Positions 8,354 to 17,545 of a stretch of 64,000 bases of DNA are shown piece by piece. Origin of the DNA: an uncultured Prevotellaceae bacterium (GTDB lineage Bacteria > Bacteroidota > Bacteroidia > Bacteroidales > Muribaculaceae); NCBI GenBank assembly GCA_900541935.1, contig UQLZ01000004.1:22712-86711 (forward strand), read 5' to 3'. The notes below the pieces were generated by a model. The model had not been told where the DNA came from and ran no database searches. It saw only the letters and a list, made by a program, of their open reading frames with translations. A program made the position numbers and the translations under genes. Numbering within the stretch: position 1 is the first letter of the stretch; each line of letters begins with the position of its first letter.

Positions 8354-9802
8354 ATGACTACTTTAGTGAAACATATTTCGAGATTTTTTATTTGCGGTAT
8401 TTTGCTAATGCCTGCAGTTGCTTTCGGACAGGCCTTGTCGTTGGATTCCTGCCGTGCGATGGCTTTGAGAAACAATAAAAATATTCAGATTTCCCGCGAA
8501 CGACTGAAAGCGGCGGAGTATAAAAAGAAAGAAGCCTTTGCAGCATATTTGCCTGCAATTGACGTGACGGCTTCTTATCTTTACAATCAAAAAGAAATAT
8601 CGTTGCTTTCAGAAGACCAGAAATTGCCTACTCAGACTTTTAACCCTGCTACAGGAAAGTTTGAATATAATATTCTAAAAAAACCAGACGGAACCCCTGT
8701 GCTAACTCCGGAAGGAAGCCCGATTCCTACCCAAGTCGCTGTTATCCCAAAATCGGCGTTGACATACGATGTTCACAATGTCTTTGCCGGTGCGGTTACA
8801 TTGACGCAGCCGATTTTTATGGGTGGTAAGATTGTTGCCATGAATAAGATGGCCGATTTGGCTTACTCTGCTGCGGAAAATTTGCTTGACAATAACGAAA
8901 AGGAGGTTATCTATGCTGTTGATGCAGCCTATTGGCAAGTTGTTTCGCTTTCAGAGAAGAAGAAACTTGCCGACAGTTATATTCAGTTGCTTGACACCCT
9001 AAATCGAAATGTTAGGGCACTTATGGCGGAAGGAATGGCTACAAGGTCAGATCTTTTGACTGTTGAGGTAAAGCAGAATGAAGCAGAAATTGATTTGTCA
9101 AAGGTTGACAATGGTATTCAGTTATCAAGAATGGCGTTGGCTCAGGTTTGTGGTATGCCTTTGAATAGTGAATACACCCTTGCAGATGAATGTGAAGATA
9201 TAAATGCCGATGATGTTCCTATGGCGACATTTAATATAGAGGACGTGTACAAAAACAGAACAGATGTTCGCAGTCTTCAGATTGCTGTTGATATTTTTGA
9301 GCAGAAGCAGAGAGTTGTCAGGGCAGAAATGATGCCATCGGTTGCTCTCGTAGGTGCTTATTCATTGACGAATCCTAATGTGTTCAATGGCTTTGACAAG
9401 AGTTTTAAAGGAATGTTTAGTGTTGGAGCAATGGTGAAGATTCCAATTTGGCATTGGGGTGGAAAATATAACAAGTTGCGTTCCGCAAAAAGCGAAACAG
9501 CCATTAAGCAACTGGAACTTGCGGAAGCAATGGAGAAAGTTGAGTTGCAAGTTAATCAGGCTGCTTTCAAGGCTCGTGAGTCAGTTAAAACTTTGCGAAC
9601 AGCAACGTCAAGTCTTGACAAGGCAGAAGAGAATTTGCGGCACGCACAGATTGGATATCGTGAAGGTGTTATGACTGTTAATAACATAATGGAGGCTCAG
9701 ACTGCATGGCTGAAAGCAAATTCAGAGCATATTGACGCAATGATTGATGTTAAGTTATGTAATTTATATTTGTCGAAAGTAAAGGGCATTATTGCTTATT
9801 AA
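8354..9802 (+). CDS. TolC-family outer-membrane export channel
   Basis: Outer-membrane component of a tripartite exporter. The 482-residue protein from the ATG at 8354 begins with a basic stretch and a signal peptide (FFICGILLMPAVAFGQ), which is why this start is preferred over the in-frame TTG at 8279. Two OEP repeats of coiled-coil helices follow (for example SLDSCRAMALRNNKNIQISRE and YREGVMTVNNIMEAQ). It is the first gene of an operon with a HlyD-type adaptor and two ABC-2 permeases, and its 3' end is followed by the adaptor after 22 bases. The substrate is unknown. Confidence 0.9.
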   Translation: MTTLVKHISRFFICGILLMPAVAFGQALSLDSCRAMALRNNKNIQISRERLKAAEYKKKEAFAAYLPAIDVTASYLYNQKEISLLSEDQKLPTQTFNPATGKFEYNILKKPDGTPVLTPEGSPIPTQVAVIPKSALTYDVHNVFAGAVTLTQPIFMGGKIVAMNKMADLAYSAAENLLDNNEKEVIYAVDAAYWQVVSLSEKKKLADSYIQLLDTLNRNVRALMAEGMATRSDLLTVEVKQNEAEIDLSKVDNGIQLSRMALAQVCGMPLNSEYTLADECEDINADDVPMATFNIEDVYKNRTDVRSLQIAVDIFEQKQRVVRAEMMPSVALVGAYSLTNPNVFNGFDKSFKGMFSVGAMVKIPIWHWGGKYNKLRSAKSETAIKQLELAEAMEKVELQVNQAAFKARESVKTLRTATSSLDKAEENLRHAQIGYREGVMTVNNIMEAQTAWLKANSEHIDAMIDVKLCNLYLSKVKGIIAY

Positions 9803-9824
9803 TGAAAATAAAAAGAATCAAGAT

Positions 9825-10844
9825 ATGGAAAATCTAAATGTACAAACTTCGAAGACTGAAGAAGTTGGCAAAAAAGAGAAGGGTTTATTTGTTACCATTG
9901 CTTTATCGGTTATTGTCGTTATAATCCTTGCAATTGTTGGTTTTCTTTGTATTAATAAGAATACAGAAGTTGTTCAGGGAGAGGTGGATGCAAATAGCGT
10001 TAGAGTTTCTGGCCTTATGCCTGGGCGCGTTGAGAAGTTTTATGTGGCAGAAGGTCAGTATGTCCATGCAGGAGATACTCTTGCAAAAATTTATTCTGCA
10101 ACTGTTGACGCAAAGTTGGCACAGGCACTTGCCGGTCAAGATGCTGCAACAGCCTTGAAGCAAAAGGCAGATGCGGGAACCCGCAGGCAAACTCTTGAGG
10201 CTGCGAGGAATTTGATGGAGCAGGCAAAAGCCGCTCTTGAAATAAGAAAAAAAACATACGAAAGGGTTGAGGCTTTGTATTCGCAAGATGTTGTACCTGC
10301 TCAAAAGCGTGATGAGGCTAAGGCTGCTTACGATGCCGCCGTTGCTCAATTTGATGCTGCTCAGTCTCAGTATAATCTTGCCAAAGAAGGAGCGCAGAAA
10401 GAAGACAAGATGGCTGCTGCTGCAAAATTGAGGGCGGCAGAGGGTACTGTTGCTGAAGTAAAGTCTATTCTTCAGGATCAATATTTGTTTGCTCCTTGTG
10501 ACGGCGAAATTTCAGATATATTTCCGCATATTGGAGAATTGGTATCTACGGGAACTCCAATAATGAATGTTTTAAAACTTGAAGAGAAGTGGTTTGTTTT
10601 CAATGTCAGAGAGTCTATGCTTGCTGATATGACTATGGGAAAGACGGTTACTCTTAAAGTTCCTGCCTTTGATATGAAAGAGATTCAAGCGGAAGTGTAT
10701 TACATAAAGGATATGGGAGAATATGCTGTTTGGAGATCTACTAAGATGACTGGTGAATACGACAGCAAAACATTTGAAGTTAGGTTAAAGCCAAAGGGAG
10801 ACGTTAAGGACTTGCGCCCTGGTATGAGTGTTATTTTGAAATAG
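9825..10844 (+). CDS. HlyD/EmrA-family periplasmic adaptor protein
   Basis: Membrane-fusion protein linking the inner-membrane permeases to the TolC channel. The 339-residue chain from the ATG at 9825 has one N-terminal membrane segment (residues about 21-42), then the first half of a biotinyl-lipoyl-like domain (GLMPGRVEKFYVAEGQYVHAG), a long alanine-rich coiled-coil hairpin (about residues 85-205), the second lipoyl half (LFAPCDGEISDIFPHIGELV) and a beta-barrel domain. The ATG at 9825 is chosen over the upstream TTG at 9792, which would overlap tolC. The permease gene begins three bases after the stop. Confidence 0.9.
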   Translation: MENLNVQTSKTEEVGKKEKGLFVTIALSVIVVIILAIVGFLCINKNTEVVQGEVDANSVRVSGLMPGRVEKFYVAEGQYVHAGDTLAKIYSATVDAKLAQALAGQDAATALKQKADAGTRRQTLEAARNLMEQAKAALEIRKKTYERVEALYSQDVVPAQKRDEAKAAYDAAVAQFDAAQSQYNLAKEGAQKEDKMAAAAKLRAAEGTVAEVKSILQDQYLFAPCDGEISDIFPHIGELVSTGTPIMNVLKLEEKWFVFNVRESMLADMTMGKTVTLKVPAFDMKEIQAEVYYIKDMGEYAVWRSTKMTGEYDSKTFEVRLKPKGDVKDLRPGMSVILK

Positions 10845-10847
10845 AAT

Positions 10848-12011
10848 ATGTTTAGGAATTTTGTAAATACGCTGAAACGGGAAGTGAAGAAATTATCGGA
10901 AAGACGGTTATACTTCTTTTCGATGATTGTCGTGCCATTGTTTGTGCTGTTTTTCCTTACATATCTAATGAGAGATGGGCTGCCTACAGAAATACCAACA
11001 GCGATCGTTGATATGGATAATACTGTAGAAACACGTGTTGTCAAACGAAATCTAATTGCTTCGCAAGAAGTTAGAATTGTTAAGGAACTTGCCAATTTCA
11101 ATGAGGCTATGGGAGCAATGAGGCGAGGGGAAATATATGGCTTCTTTATGATTCCTCAGAATTATACGCGTGACATCCTTGCTGGAAGAAAATCTCAAAT
11201 TTCATATTATACTAATAGTACTTTCTATATTCCAGGTTCCTTGCTTTATAAGGGAATGAAGACAAATTCAACTCTCGCATCTGCGGCAACTGTCAAGGCT
11301 TATCTTGTTAGTGCTGGGGCGAGTGGTAGTGATGTTGTGGGGCTATTGCAGCCTGTCCAGTTGAATACCAACACTTTGGGTAATCCATGGATTAATTATT
11401 CTGTTTATATAAGTAATTCATTTGTCCCAAGCGCATTTGCCTTGATGATTCTTTTAGTAACTGCTTTCAGTATATGCAGTGAGGAGAAGAGAGGAACAAG
11501 TATAGACTGGTTAAGAAAGTCTGGAGATTCGATGCTTGTTGCACTTGCAGGAAAACTTTTGCCACAAACTGTTATCTTTTCAGCGGTAGGTCTGTTTATT
11601 CAGGCATATATGTATGGTTTTTTGCATTATCCGTTAAACTGTAGTTTGTGGATTATGATTTGTGCGATGCTGCTGTTCATTGTTTCAAACCAGGCTTTGG
11701 CTACTTTTGTCTGCGGTTTGCTGCCGAATATGCGTTTGGCGTTAAGTGTTTGCTCGTTGTTGGGTGTGCTGACCTTTTCGCTTGGTGCTTTTTCTTTTCC
11801 GTTGGAGAGTATGTACGGCAGTATTGCTATTTTTTCATACATTATTCCGTCAAGGTATTACTTCCTTATTTATGCAGACCAGGCACTTAATGGTTTCGGA
11901 ATTTATTACTCAAGATTCTATTTTGCAGCCTTGCTTGCCTTCTGGCTTTTGCCGTTTACGGTTATTTTAAGAATGAAAAAGGCACAGAAGAATCCAGTGT
12001 ATGTACCATAA
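10848..12011 (+). CDS. ABC-2 type permease, subunit 1
   Basis: Inner-membrane permease of 387 residues in the ABC-2/YhhJ-YbhR group. It has one membrane segment near residues 24-42, a large extracytoplasmic domain (about 45-190), and five to six membrane helices in the C-terminal half with the conserved region SEEKRGTSIDWL. It lies between the adaptor and a second, similar permease (10 bases downstream). No ATP-binding gene is present in the operon, so the energy source must be encoded elsewhere or differ. Confidence 0.87.
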   Translation: MFRNFVNTLKREVKKLSERRLYFFSMIVVPLFVLFFLTYLMRDGLPTEIPTAIVDMDNTVETRVVKRNLIASQEVRIVKELANFNEAMGAMRRGEIYGFFMIPQNYTRDILAGRKSQISYYTNSTFYIPGSLLYKGMKTNSTLASAATVKAYLVSAGASGSDVVGLLQPVQLNTNTLGNPWINYSVYISNSFVPSAFALMILLVTAFSICSEEKRGTSIDWLRKSGDSMLVALAGKLLPQTVIFSAVGLFIQAYMYGFLHYPLNCSLWIMICAMLLFIVSNQALATFVCGLLPNMRLALSVCSLLGVLTFSLGAFSFPLESMYGSIAIFSYIIPSRYYFLIYADQALNGFGIYYSRFYFAALLAFWLLPFTVILRMKKAQKNPVYVP

Positions 12012-12021
12012 TTTGTGAGCA

Positions 12022-13209
12022 ATGAAATATATCTTAAAAATAGTAGGCGGATTCTACAATTCTTGCGTTGGCGAGTTCAAGGCTATATTCCACGATAAGG
12101 GCGTGATGATTTTTATCTTCCTGCTGCCATTGATTTATCCTGTTGTGTACGCTTTGATTTATAATCCTGAATTGTCGCGCGACGTAAAGGCGGTTGTTGT
12201 TGATGATGACCGCTCTGAGAAAAGCCGTAATTTTATCCGAAAGATAGATGCTTCCGAAGGGGTGAATGTAATTGGCTATGCTGCCAATATGGAGGAAGCA
12301 AAAGAGGCTCTTGCTTTGAAAAAGTGTTACGGAATTATCCACATTGACAGAAATTTTGAGAAGGATATTGTTAGAGGAGAGCGTGGCAAGGCTATGCTTT
12401 ATTGTGACATGTCGTTGTTGATACGCTATAAGTCGCTGCTTTCAGGCGTTACTGAGGCGTCATTTGACCTTGGTAGTGAGATTCAGTTCGAAACTATTGG
12501 GGCTATGGGAGCAAGTGGACCTAAATTGCCAACGGTTTACAAGCCTGCTTATTATCCTTTGGGAAATCCAGAGCAGGGCTTTGCAACTTTTTTATTGCCC
12601 GGTATAATGATTCTTGTCATCCAACAGACAATATTGCTGGCAATATGTATGCTTGCCGGTGGTATGTATGAGAAGTTTAGGGCAGGGTTGATTTCTTCAC
12701 CTGCTGTGAGGGGCGATTTTATTCCTGCTTTGTTTGGAAAGGCTGGTGCGTATATAATTATTTATATCCCTATAGTCTTTTATCTGCTGTATATTTTGCC
12801 TTATGCATTCAAGTATCCGCAAGAAGCAGGATTTTGGGATTTATTGATTTTGTGTGTGCCATTTATACTATCAGTTGTCTTTTTGGGAATGACATTGCAA
12901 GCCTTTGTCAGAGAAAGAGAATCTGTTTTTGTTGTGATAGTTTTTTCATCAGTGCTAATGCTTTTCGCATCAGGAATAACGTGGCCTCTGTTTTCAACAC
13001 CCGCGCCCTTGCAGTTCATCGGAGGTTGTATTCCTTCAACGTGGGCTATGCAGGCGTTTGAGAGGATGAATGCTAATGGTGCGTCACTCTATGAAGTGGG
13101 ATTTGAAATGAAAATGCTGTGGCTTTTGACTTTCGTTTACGGAATAACCGCATATATTGTTAACAGATTTTCATTGATAAACAACAAAAGTGCTTTTTTA
13201 CGTCCTTGA
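12022..13209 (+). CDS. ABC-2 type permease, subunit 2
   Basis: 395-residue paralogue of the preceding permease with the same plan: a first membrane helix near residues 28-46, an extracytoplasmic domain, and a C-terminal bundle beginning near residue 190 (FLLPGIMILVIQQTILLAICML). In ABC-2 exporters two such subunits normally form one transport unit, so the two genes probably make a heterodimer working with the HlyD and TolC proteins upstream. It is the last gene of the operon. No clear hairpin terminator is visible in the 87-base gap that follows. Confidence 0.87.
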   Translation: MKYILKIVGGFYNSCVGEFKAIFHDKGVMIFIFLLPLIYPVVYALIYNPELSRDVKAVVVDDDRSEKSRNFIRKIDASEGVNVIGYAANMEEAKEALALKKCYGIIHIDRNFEKDIVRGERGKAMLYCDMSLLIRYKSLLSGVTEASFDLGSEIQFETIGAMGASGPKLPTVYKPAYYPLGNPEQGFATFLLPGIMILVIQQTILLAICMLAGGMYEKFRAGLISSPAVRGDFIPALFGKAGAYIIIYIPIVFYLLYILPYAFKYPQEAGFWDLLILCVPFILSVVFLGMTLQAFVRERESVFVVIVFSSVLMLFASGITWPLFSTPAPLQFIGGCIPSTWAMQAFERMNANGASLYEVGFEMKMLWLLTFVYGITAYIVNRFSLINNKSAFLRP

Positions 13210-13254
13210 AATTGTCAATCTTTATAATTATTTTGCTTGTTAGGATAAAAATGT

Positions 13255-13262
13255 TATTTTTG
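13255..13262 (+). promoter_or_regulatory. Promoter -7 element TATTTTTG
   Basis: Perfect TAnnTTTG match 34 bases before the ATG at 13297 of the frameshifted T9SS cargo gene. Confidence 0.55.
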
Positions 13263-13296
13263 TATCATAAATTATAAACAAATAACACTTAAGCAA

Positions 13297-14780
13297 ATGA
13301 AAATCTTTACACTTTTGATGGCAGGTATGGTAGCGGTATCTGCAAGTGCGGCAGGACCTTTCTCTGCTAAGAAGAAATATGTTGGGGCTGGACTTGACTA
13401 TTCAGCAAAAGAACTCCTTGAAAATCCTGAATTGATGAAGAAAGCCGTTAAGGCAAGTCTTATTTGGAGAAATGCAGAGGCAAGCATTATAGAGTATATC
13501 CTTGACGCGCAAATTTGGTCTGAGCCGGAAGTACACTACTACCAATATGACAAAAAGGCAATAATACAGTTGACTTAATGGTTGTAGAGGCTGATGGTGT
13601 CAAGAGCCGCACAACAAATACTTTCAATGATGATAATCTGCTTGTTACAAGATTGGAAGAAGATGAAGTTGAGGAGGGTGTTTGGGAAAAAACAGCAAAG
13701 CGTGAGCAGTCCTATGATAATGTAATTTCTGGTTATGTTATTAAGAAAGTTGACCATGCAGTTGACCCAAGTAATGTTGAAGATCCTTGGGTTGTTACTA
13801 TGGGCTCATTTACAAAAGACCTTGCTCGTGATACGCAAGGCAGACTTTCTGGCGTGACTATTTCTACTTGGTTCCAAAACGAATGGGATCCGATTCATAA
13901 ATATGAGATTAAGTATGACCCTGCCTTGGGTGTTGCTTCTGAACTAATCCATACTGAATTGGACTGGACTGGTGCATGGTCAACTTCTGAGAAATATACA
14001 AATATTACTTGGGACAGAACAAATAATCAGCCTACTGACCTTGATATGGGTAATTCTTTCCTTATTGGTGATAACCGTGTTAAGAGAGCAATGTTCAATA
14101 ATGGTGATTTTGACTATGTTATCAAAGTAACTTATGTTGCCGACTCTGAAGATTTTACAGCGGTTTTAACCAGCGGAGATGAGTCTGAAACTCACGTACT
14201 GGCAACAACTGATGCTAATGGTAGTTTTGAAGAGTCTTTTGAGACAAATGCAGACTTGAATGGTGACGGAAATATTACTTCTGATGAGGTCGAAAAAGAA
14301 TTGAGAATTGTCAAGAAAGATGCTGCGGGAAGAGTTGTTGAAGAAACAATCTATTTAGATGAAACTTTGATTTCGAGTGAAAAGGTTGCATATACAGTTG
14401 ATCCTGCTACTGGTAATGTCCTTGAAGAGGTAAAAGAAGGTTACTTTGAGGCAGATCCGACTATGGGTATTACTGAGAGTGGTTATATGCCTGTTATGAA
14501 GGTTGTCTATAAAAACTATTTCGACGTAACAACACAAGGTGGCGTTGAAAATGTTGGAAGTGATAACTTTTCTGTAAAGGTTCTTGATGATGCTGTTGAG
14601 TTGTCATTGAGTGGAATGAGTGGATATGCAATCTATGGTATAAATGGTGCTGTTGCTGCTACTGGAAACTTGAGTGGTGCTAATGCAGCAATATCTACAA
14701 GCAAGCTTGCTAATGGAGTATATATGCTTCGCGTAAATGCGGAAAGTGGCGTTAAAGTTGTTAAGTTTGTAAAGAAGTAA
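13297..14780 (+). pseudogene. T9SS-sorted secreted protein with an EF-hand-like loop, frameshifted
   Basis: Reads as two open frames. The first (13297-13578) has a signal peptide (MKIFTLLMAGMVAVSASAA). The second (from about 13560 to 14780) carries the rest. They join cleanly if one G is added to the GG at 13557-13558, giving YDKKGNNTVDLMVVEADG; about 495 residues result. The middle is beta-rich and repeat-like, with no recognised enzyme. At 14253-14288 is a textbook calcium loop DLNGDGNITSDE. The last 75 residues form a type A T9SS sorting domain (YGINGAVAATGNL, then LANGVYMLRVNAE), so the product should be secreted or attached to the cell surface. Because signal and sorting domain are in different frames, the gene as given cannot make a sorted product; a sequencing error or recent mutation is likely. 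Confidence 0.82.
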
Positions 14781-14803
14781 ATCAATATTTTTCATATAAT
14801 TGT

Positions 14804-14840
14804 AAAACTGGTTGCATGGAAAAACCGTGCAACCAGTTTT
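14804..14840 (+). terminator. Intrinsic terminator after the first T9SS gene
   Basis: Thirteen-pair perfect stem AAAACTGGTTGCA / TGCAACCAGTTTT with an 11-base loop, followed by GTTTTT. Confidence 0.9.
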
Positions 14841-14949
14841 GTTTTTATAAACAGAGTGATTTATATATTAGTTCCTGATTTTTAAGGAATTTAACAAACG
14901 GTTTAGAAAACAGTCGTAAAAAAGAGAGAATAACTAAGAATTTTAGTTG

Positions 14950-14957
14950 TAACTTTG
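14950..14957 (+). promoter_or_regulatory. Promoter -7 element TAACTTTG
   Basis: Perfect TAnnTTTG match 19 bases before the ATG at 14977. It probably starts the three-gene secreted-hydrolase transcript that ends at 20917. Confidence 0.65.
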
Positions 14958-14976
14958 TCATAACAAACCTAACATA

Positions 14977-17523
14977 ATGTCTATGAAAAAAAATTTACTT
15001 TCTTTAGCGTTTGCCGCATTATTGTTGCCGGCGAATGCTGCTTCTTTTATGATTGATGGAAAGGAATATTCTTATGACTTAATTACAAGTAAGTCAGTGG
15101 GGCCAGGAGTTGTCTATAACAGAATCCGTATTCCTGATTTTCCGTTGAATATCAACTATATGAAAGTTGATTTAAATAATCCGTACAATAGTATTGAAAC
15201 ACAGCAGGCTAATGAAAAGACAGGAACAACTGAGAAGTTGGAAGGAGCCTATACGCGTATGCAAGAGGCTGGCAAGAAACCCATTGGTGCGCAGAATGGT
15301 AACTTTTGGACTGTTGCCGGTCAAGGTATTTATTCTCAGTTTGCCTTAGGAACTTCTTTTAATGCTTGCTTGAAAAACGGTCAGATAGTAAATGAGACCA
15401 ATGCTCATAATGACCAATGGAACGGCGGTCCTGCAAGAACTGGTGTCGTTGGATTAGATGTAAATAAGACATTGCAAATTGAATCAATGTCATGGAGAGG
15501 ATATGTAAAATCCGAATCTGTCTGGGGTGGAGCGCAGCATGAGTATTATCTTGCAAATAAGTTCTGCCGTGCAGCAGGAGAGATGGTGCTTTACAATTCG
15601 TTCTATGGAAAAGATAAAAAGTTTCAAACCATTCAGGAATCGGGTGGACAATGGTCAACAGTTGACAATGTTACATGCGAGGTCTATTTGAATTTGGATC
15701 CTGGAGAAGTATGGAAAACTAATGGCGATATTAATGCTACTGTTCAGCAGGTGAGAACTAATTGTGAGGCAGGGACTCTTGGCGAATATGATGCATGTCT
15801 TTGTGGAACTGCAAGTTATAAGGCTGAGTTGGAAAAACTCAAACCTGGTGATAAAGTGCAGTTAAATTATGCTTGGACTTCTGTTGCAACTGGTGCTCCT
15901 CTTAATCTTACTCAGGCAGTAGGAGGTAACTCGATGGTTATGATTAATGGAGAATTGACAGGTCGGAACTATGATGAAGAATATAATACAAAAGTTTATT
16001 CTCGTTCAGCATACGGTATGAGTGAAGACGGCAAGACGCTTTACATGTTTGTAATCGATTTGTCACAAGACCCGGTTTATGGCAGGTCTTCAGGTTGTAC
16101 AACATCGGTGATGTGTCAGATAATGAAGCAGTTGGGTGCATATACAGTATGTAACGTAGATGCCGGAGGGTCAGCTCAATTGATGGTTCAGGGAAAGGTA
16201 GTCAACAGAACGACAGAAAGCACTCCACGAGCCGTAGCTAACGGGTGGATGGTATATTCAATAGCACCTAACGACGACAAGTCAAACGTAATAACCCGCA
16301 TTGAGTTTCTTGACCCTGAAATCAAGTTGCCTATCTATACAACGTACAAGCCTGTTATCCTCGGCTATAATGTCTATGGCGAGTTGATTTCAGAAAATGT
16401 GGAAGGTATTACGATGGAGTGTGACGCAGCAATCGGAACAGCCAACGGCGACAAGGTTGACGTCGGCGGCACAGAATGCACTGCGACAGTGACAGCGAAG
16501 TATGGCGACATCACAGTAACCAGACCAGCGACAGTAGTTAATGCAGAAGTTTCAATCCGTGTACCTCATATTCTGTTGGACGGGCGAGATTATCCGGTAG
16601 AGGTAGTAGCAAGTACAGGCTATAACCAATATCTATGTGACCCAAGCCGAGTTGAATGGACAGTATCAGATGAGACAGTAGCCAGCATCACCAACGGCGT
16701 TTTGAAAGGACATAAAAACGGAACGACAGAAATATCAGGTACAATAGGGGGCTTCTCAACTCAAGCCAATGTTACCATCGAGTTGCCGGAAGGGCCAACA
16801 ATGCCAGTTTATCGCAACTTCCCGACAGATGCAGAAATCAAGCAAGTAGGTGGAACCGGCATCGTTATGAGCGAGTATGAAAACGGCTTCAAGTTGAACT
16901 ACACAGGCAAAACAGGCAGAGGTCAATACATAGAAATAAGTAAAACATATGCTATATGGAGTTTGCCTGAGAAATTGAAAATCAGAATCAACCCGGGTGA
17001 CACTAAGATTACTAAGATTACTGCAACTGCTAAAAACGCTCTTGGAGTAATTGAATCAGTGTGGACGGCTACCGCTTCTGCTGTACCTAATAACCAATTC
17101 TCTGAATATGAGTTCGACTTGGCTGACTGGTGTGACCCTGAAGACATTGCAGTTTACCCTATTACGTTGGAGAAACTAAGATTTACAACCAGCGGTTCTG
17201 TAGCCGGCAAGTCATACGAAATCGTAGTGTCAAACTTTGAGGCAGTTTATACCAATGCCCAAGGCGGCGTTGCAGAGAATGTATGTGCAAGCAGTTTGAA
17301 GGTTTATCCGAACCCGGTTACTGATGGCATCCTCAATGTTGTAGTGCCAGAAGGAGCAATGGGAGTACTTTCAATTTACAATATGGCAGGTGGCAAGGTA
17401 CTTGAAAGAGTTGCATCAGAAGGCACACAGACAATAAATGTCAGCAACTTGCAGGCTGGTGTCTACTTGGTAGAAGTTAATACAGATAACGGCAAGCAGG
17501 TAAGCAGAATAATCGTGAAATAA
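14977..17523 (+). CDS. Secreted phosphodiester glycosidase (NAGPA domain) with T9SS sorting domain
   Basis: 848-residue exported protein. After the signal peptide (LLSLAFAALLLPANA), residues about 30-430 form a phosphodiester glycosidase domain, related to the enzyme that removes GlcNAc from GlcNAc-1-phosphodiesters. Typical signatures are GAQNGNFWT, SRSAYGMSEDGKTLYMFVID, and VCNVDAGGSAQLM followed by RAVANGWMVY. Beta-sandwich domains follow (about 440-600, including a bacterial Ig-like unit ending SGTIGGFSTQANVTIE), then a jelly-roll-like region. The C-terminus is a T9SS type A sorting domain (LKVYPNPVTDGILNVVVPEG). It leads an operon with a beta-propeller protein (22 bases on) and a secreted amidase. 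Teichoic-acid-like phosphodiesters are a plausible target, but this is inference. Confidence 0.85.
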   Translation: MSMKKNLLSLAFAALLLPANAASFMIDGKEYSYDLITSKSVGPGVVYNRIRIPDFPLNINYMKVDLNNPYNSIETQQANEKTGTTEKLEGAYTRMQEAGKKPIGAQNGNFWTVAGQGIYSQFALGTSFNACLKNGQIVNETNAHNDQWNGGPARTGVVGLDVNKTLQIESMSWRGYVKSESVWGGAQHEYYLANKFCRAAGEMVLYNSFYGKDKKFQTIQESGGQWSTVDNVTCEVYLNLDPGEVWKTNGDINATVQQVRTNCEAGTLGEYDACLCGTASYKAELEKLKPGDKVQLNYAWTSVATGAPLNLTQAVGGNSMVMINGELTGRNYDEEYNTKVYSRSAYGMSEDGKTLYMFVIDLSQDPVYGRSSGCTTSVMCQIMKQLGAYTVCNVDAGGSAQLMVQGKVVNRTTESTPRAVANGWMVYSIAPNDDKSNVITRIEFLDPEIKLPIYTTYKPVILGYNVYGELISENVEGITMECDAAIGTANGDKVDVGGTECTATVTAKYGDITVTRPATVVNAEVSIRVPHILLDGRDYPVEVVASTGYNQYLCDPSRVEWTVSDETVASITNGVLKGHKNGTTEISGTIGGFSTQANVTIELPEGPTMPVYRNFPTDAEIKQVGGTGIVMSEYENGFKLNYTGKTGRGQYIEISKTYAIWSLPEKLKIRINPGDTKITKITATAKNALGVIESVWTATASAVPNNQFSEYEFDLADWCDPEDIAVYPITLEKLRFTTSGSVAGKSYEIVVSNFEAVYTNAQGGVAENVCASSLKVYPNPVTDGILNVVVPEGAMGVLSIYNMAGGKVLERVASEGTQTINVSNLQAGVYLVEVNTDNGKQVSRIIVK

Positions 17524-17545
17524 AACAACTATAATAACTATTAGA

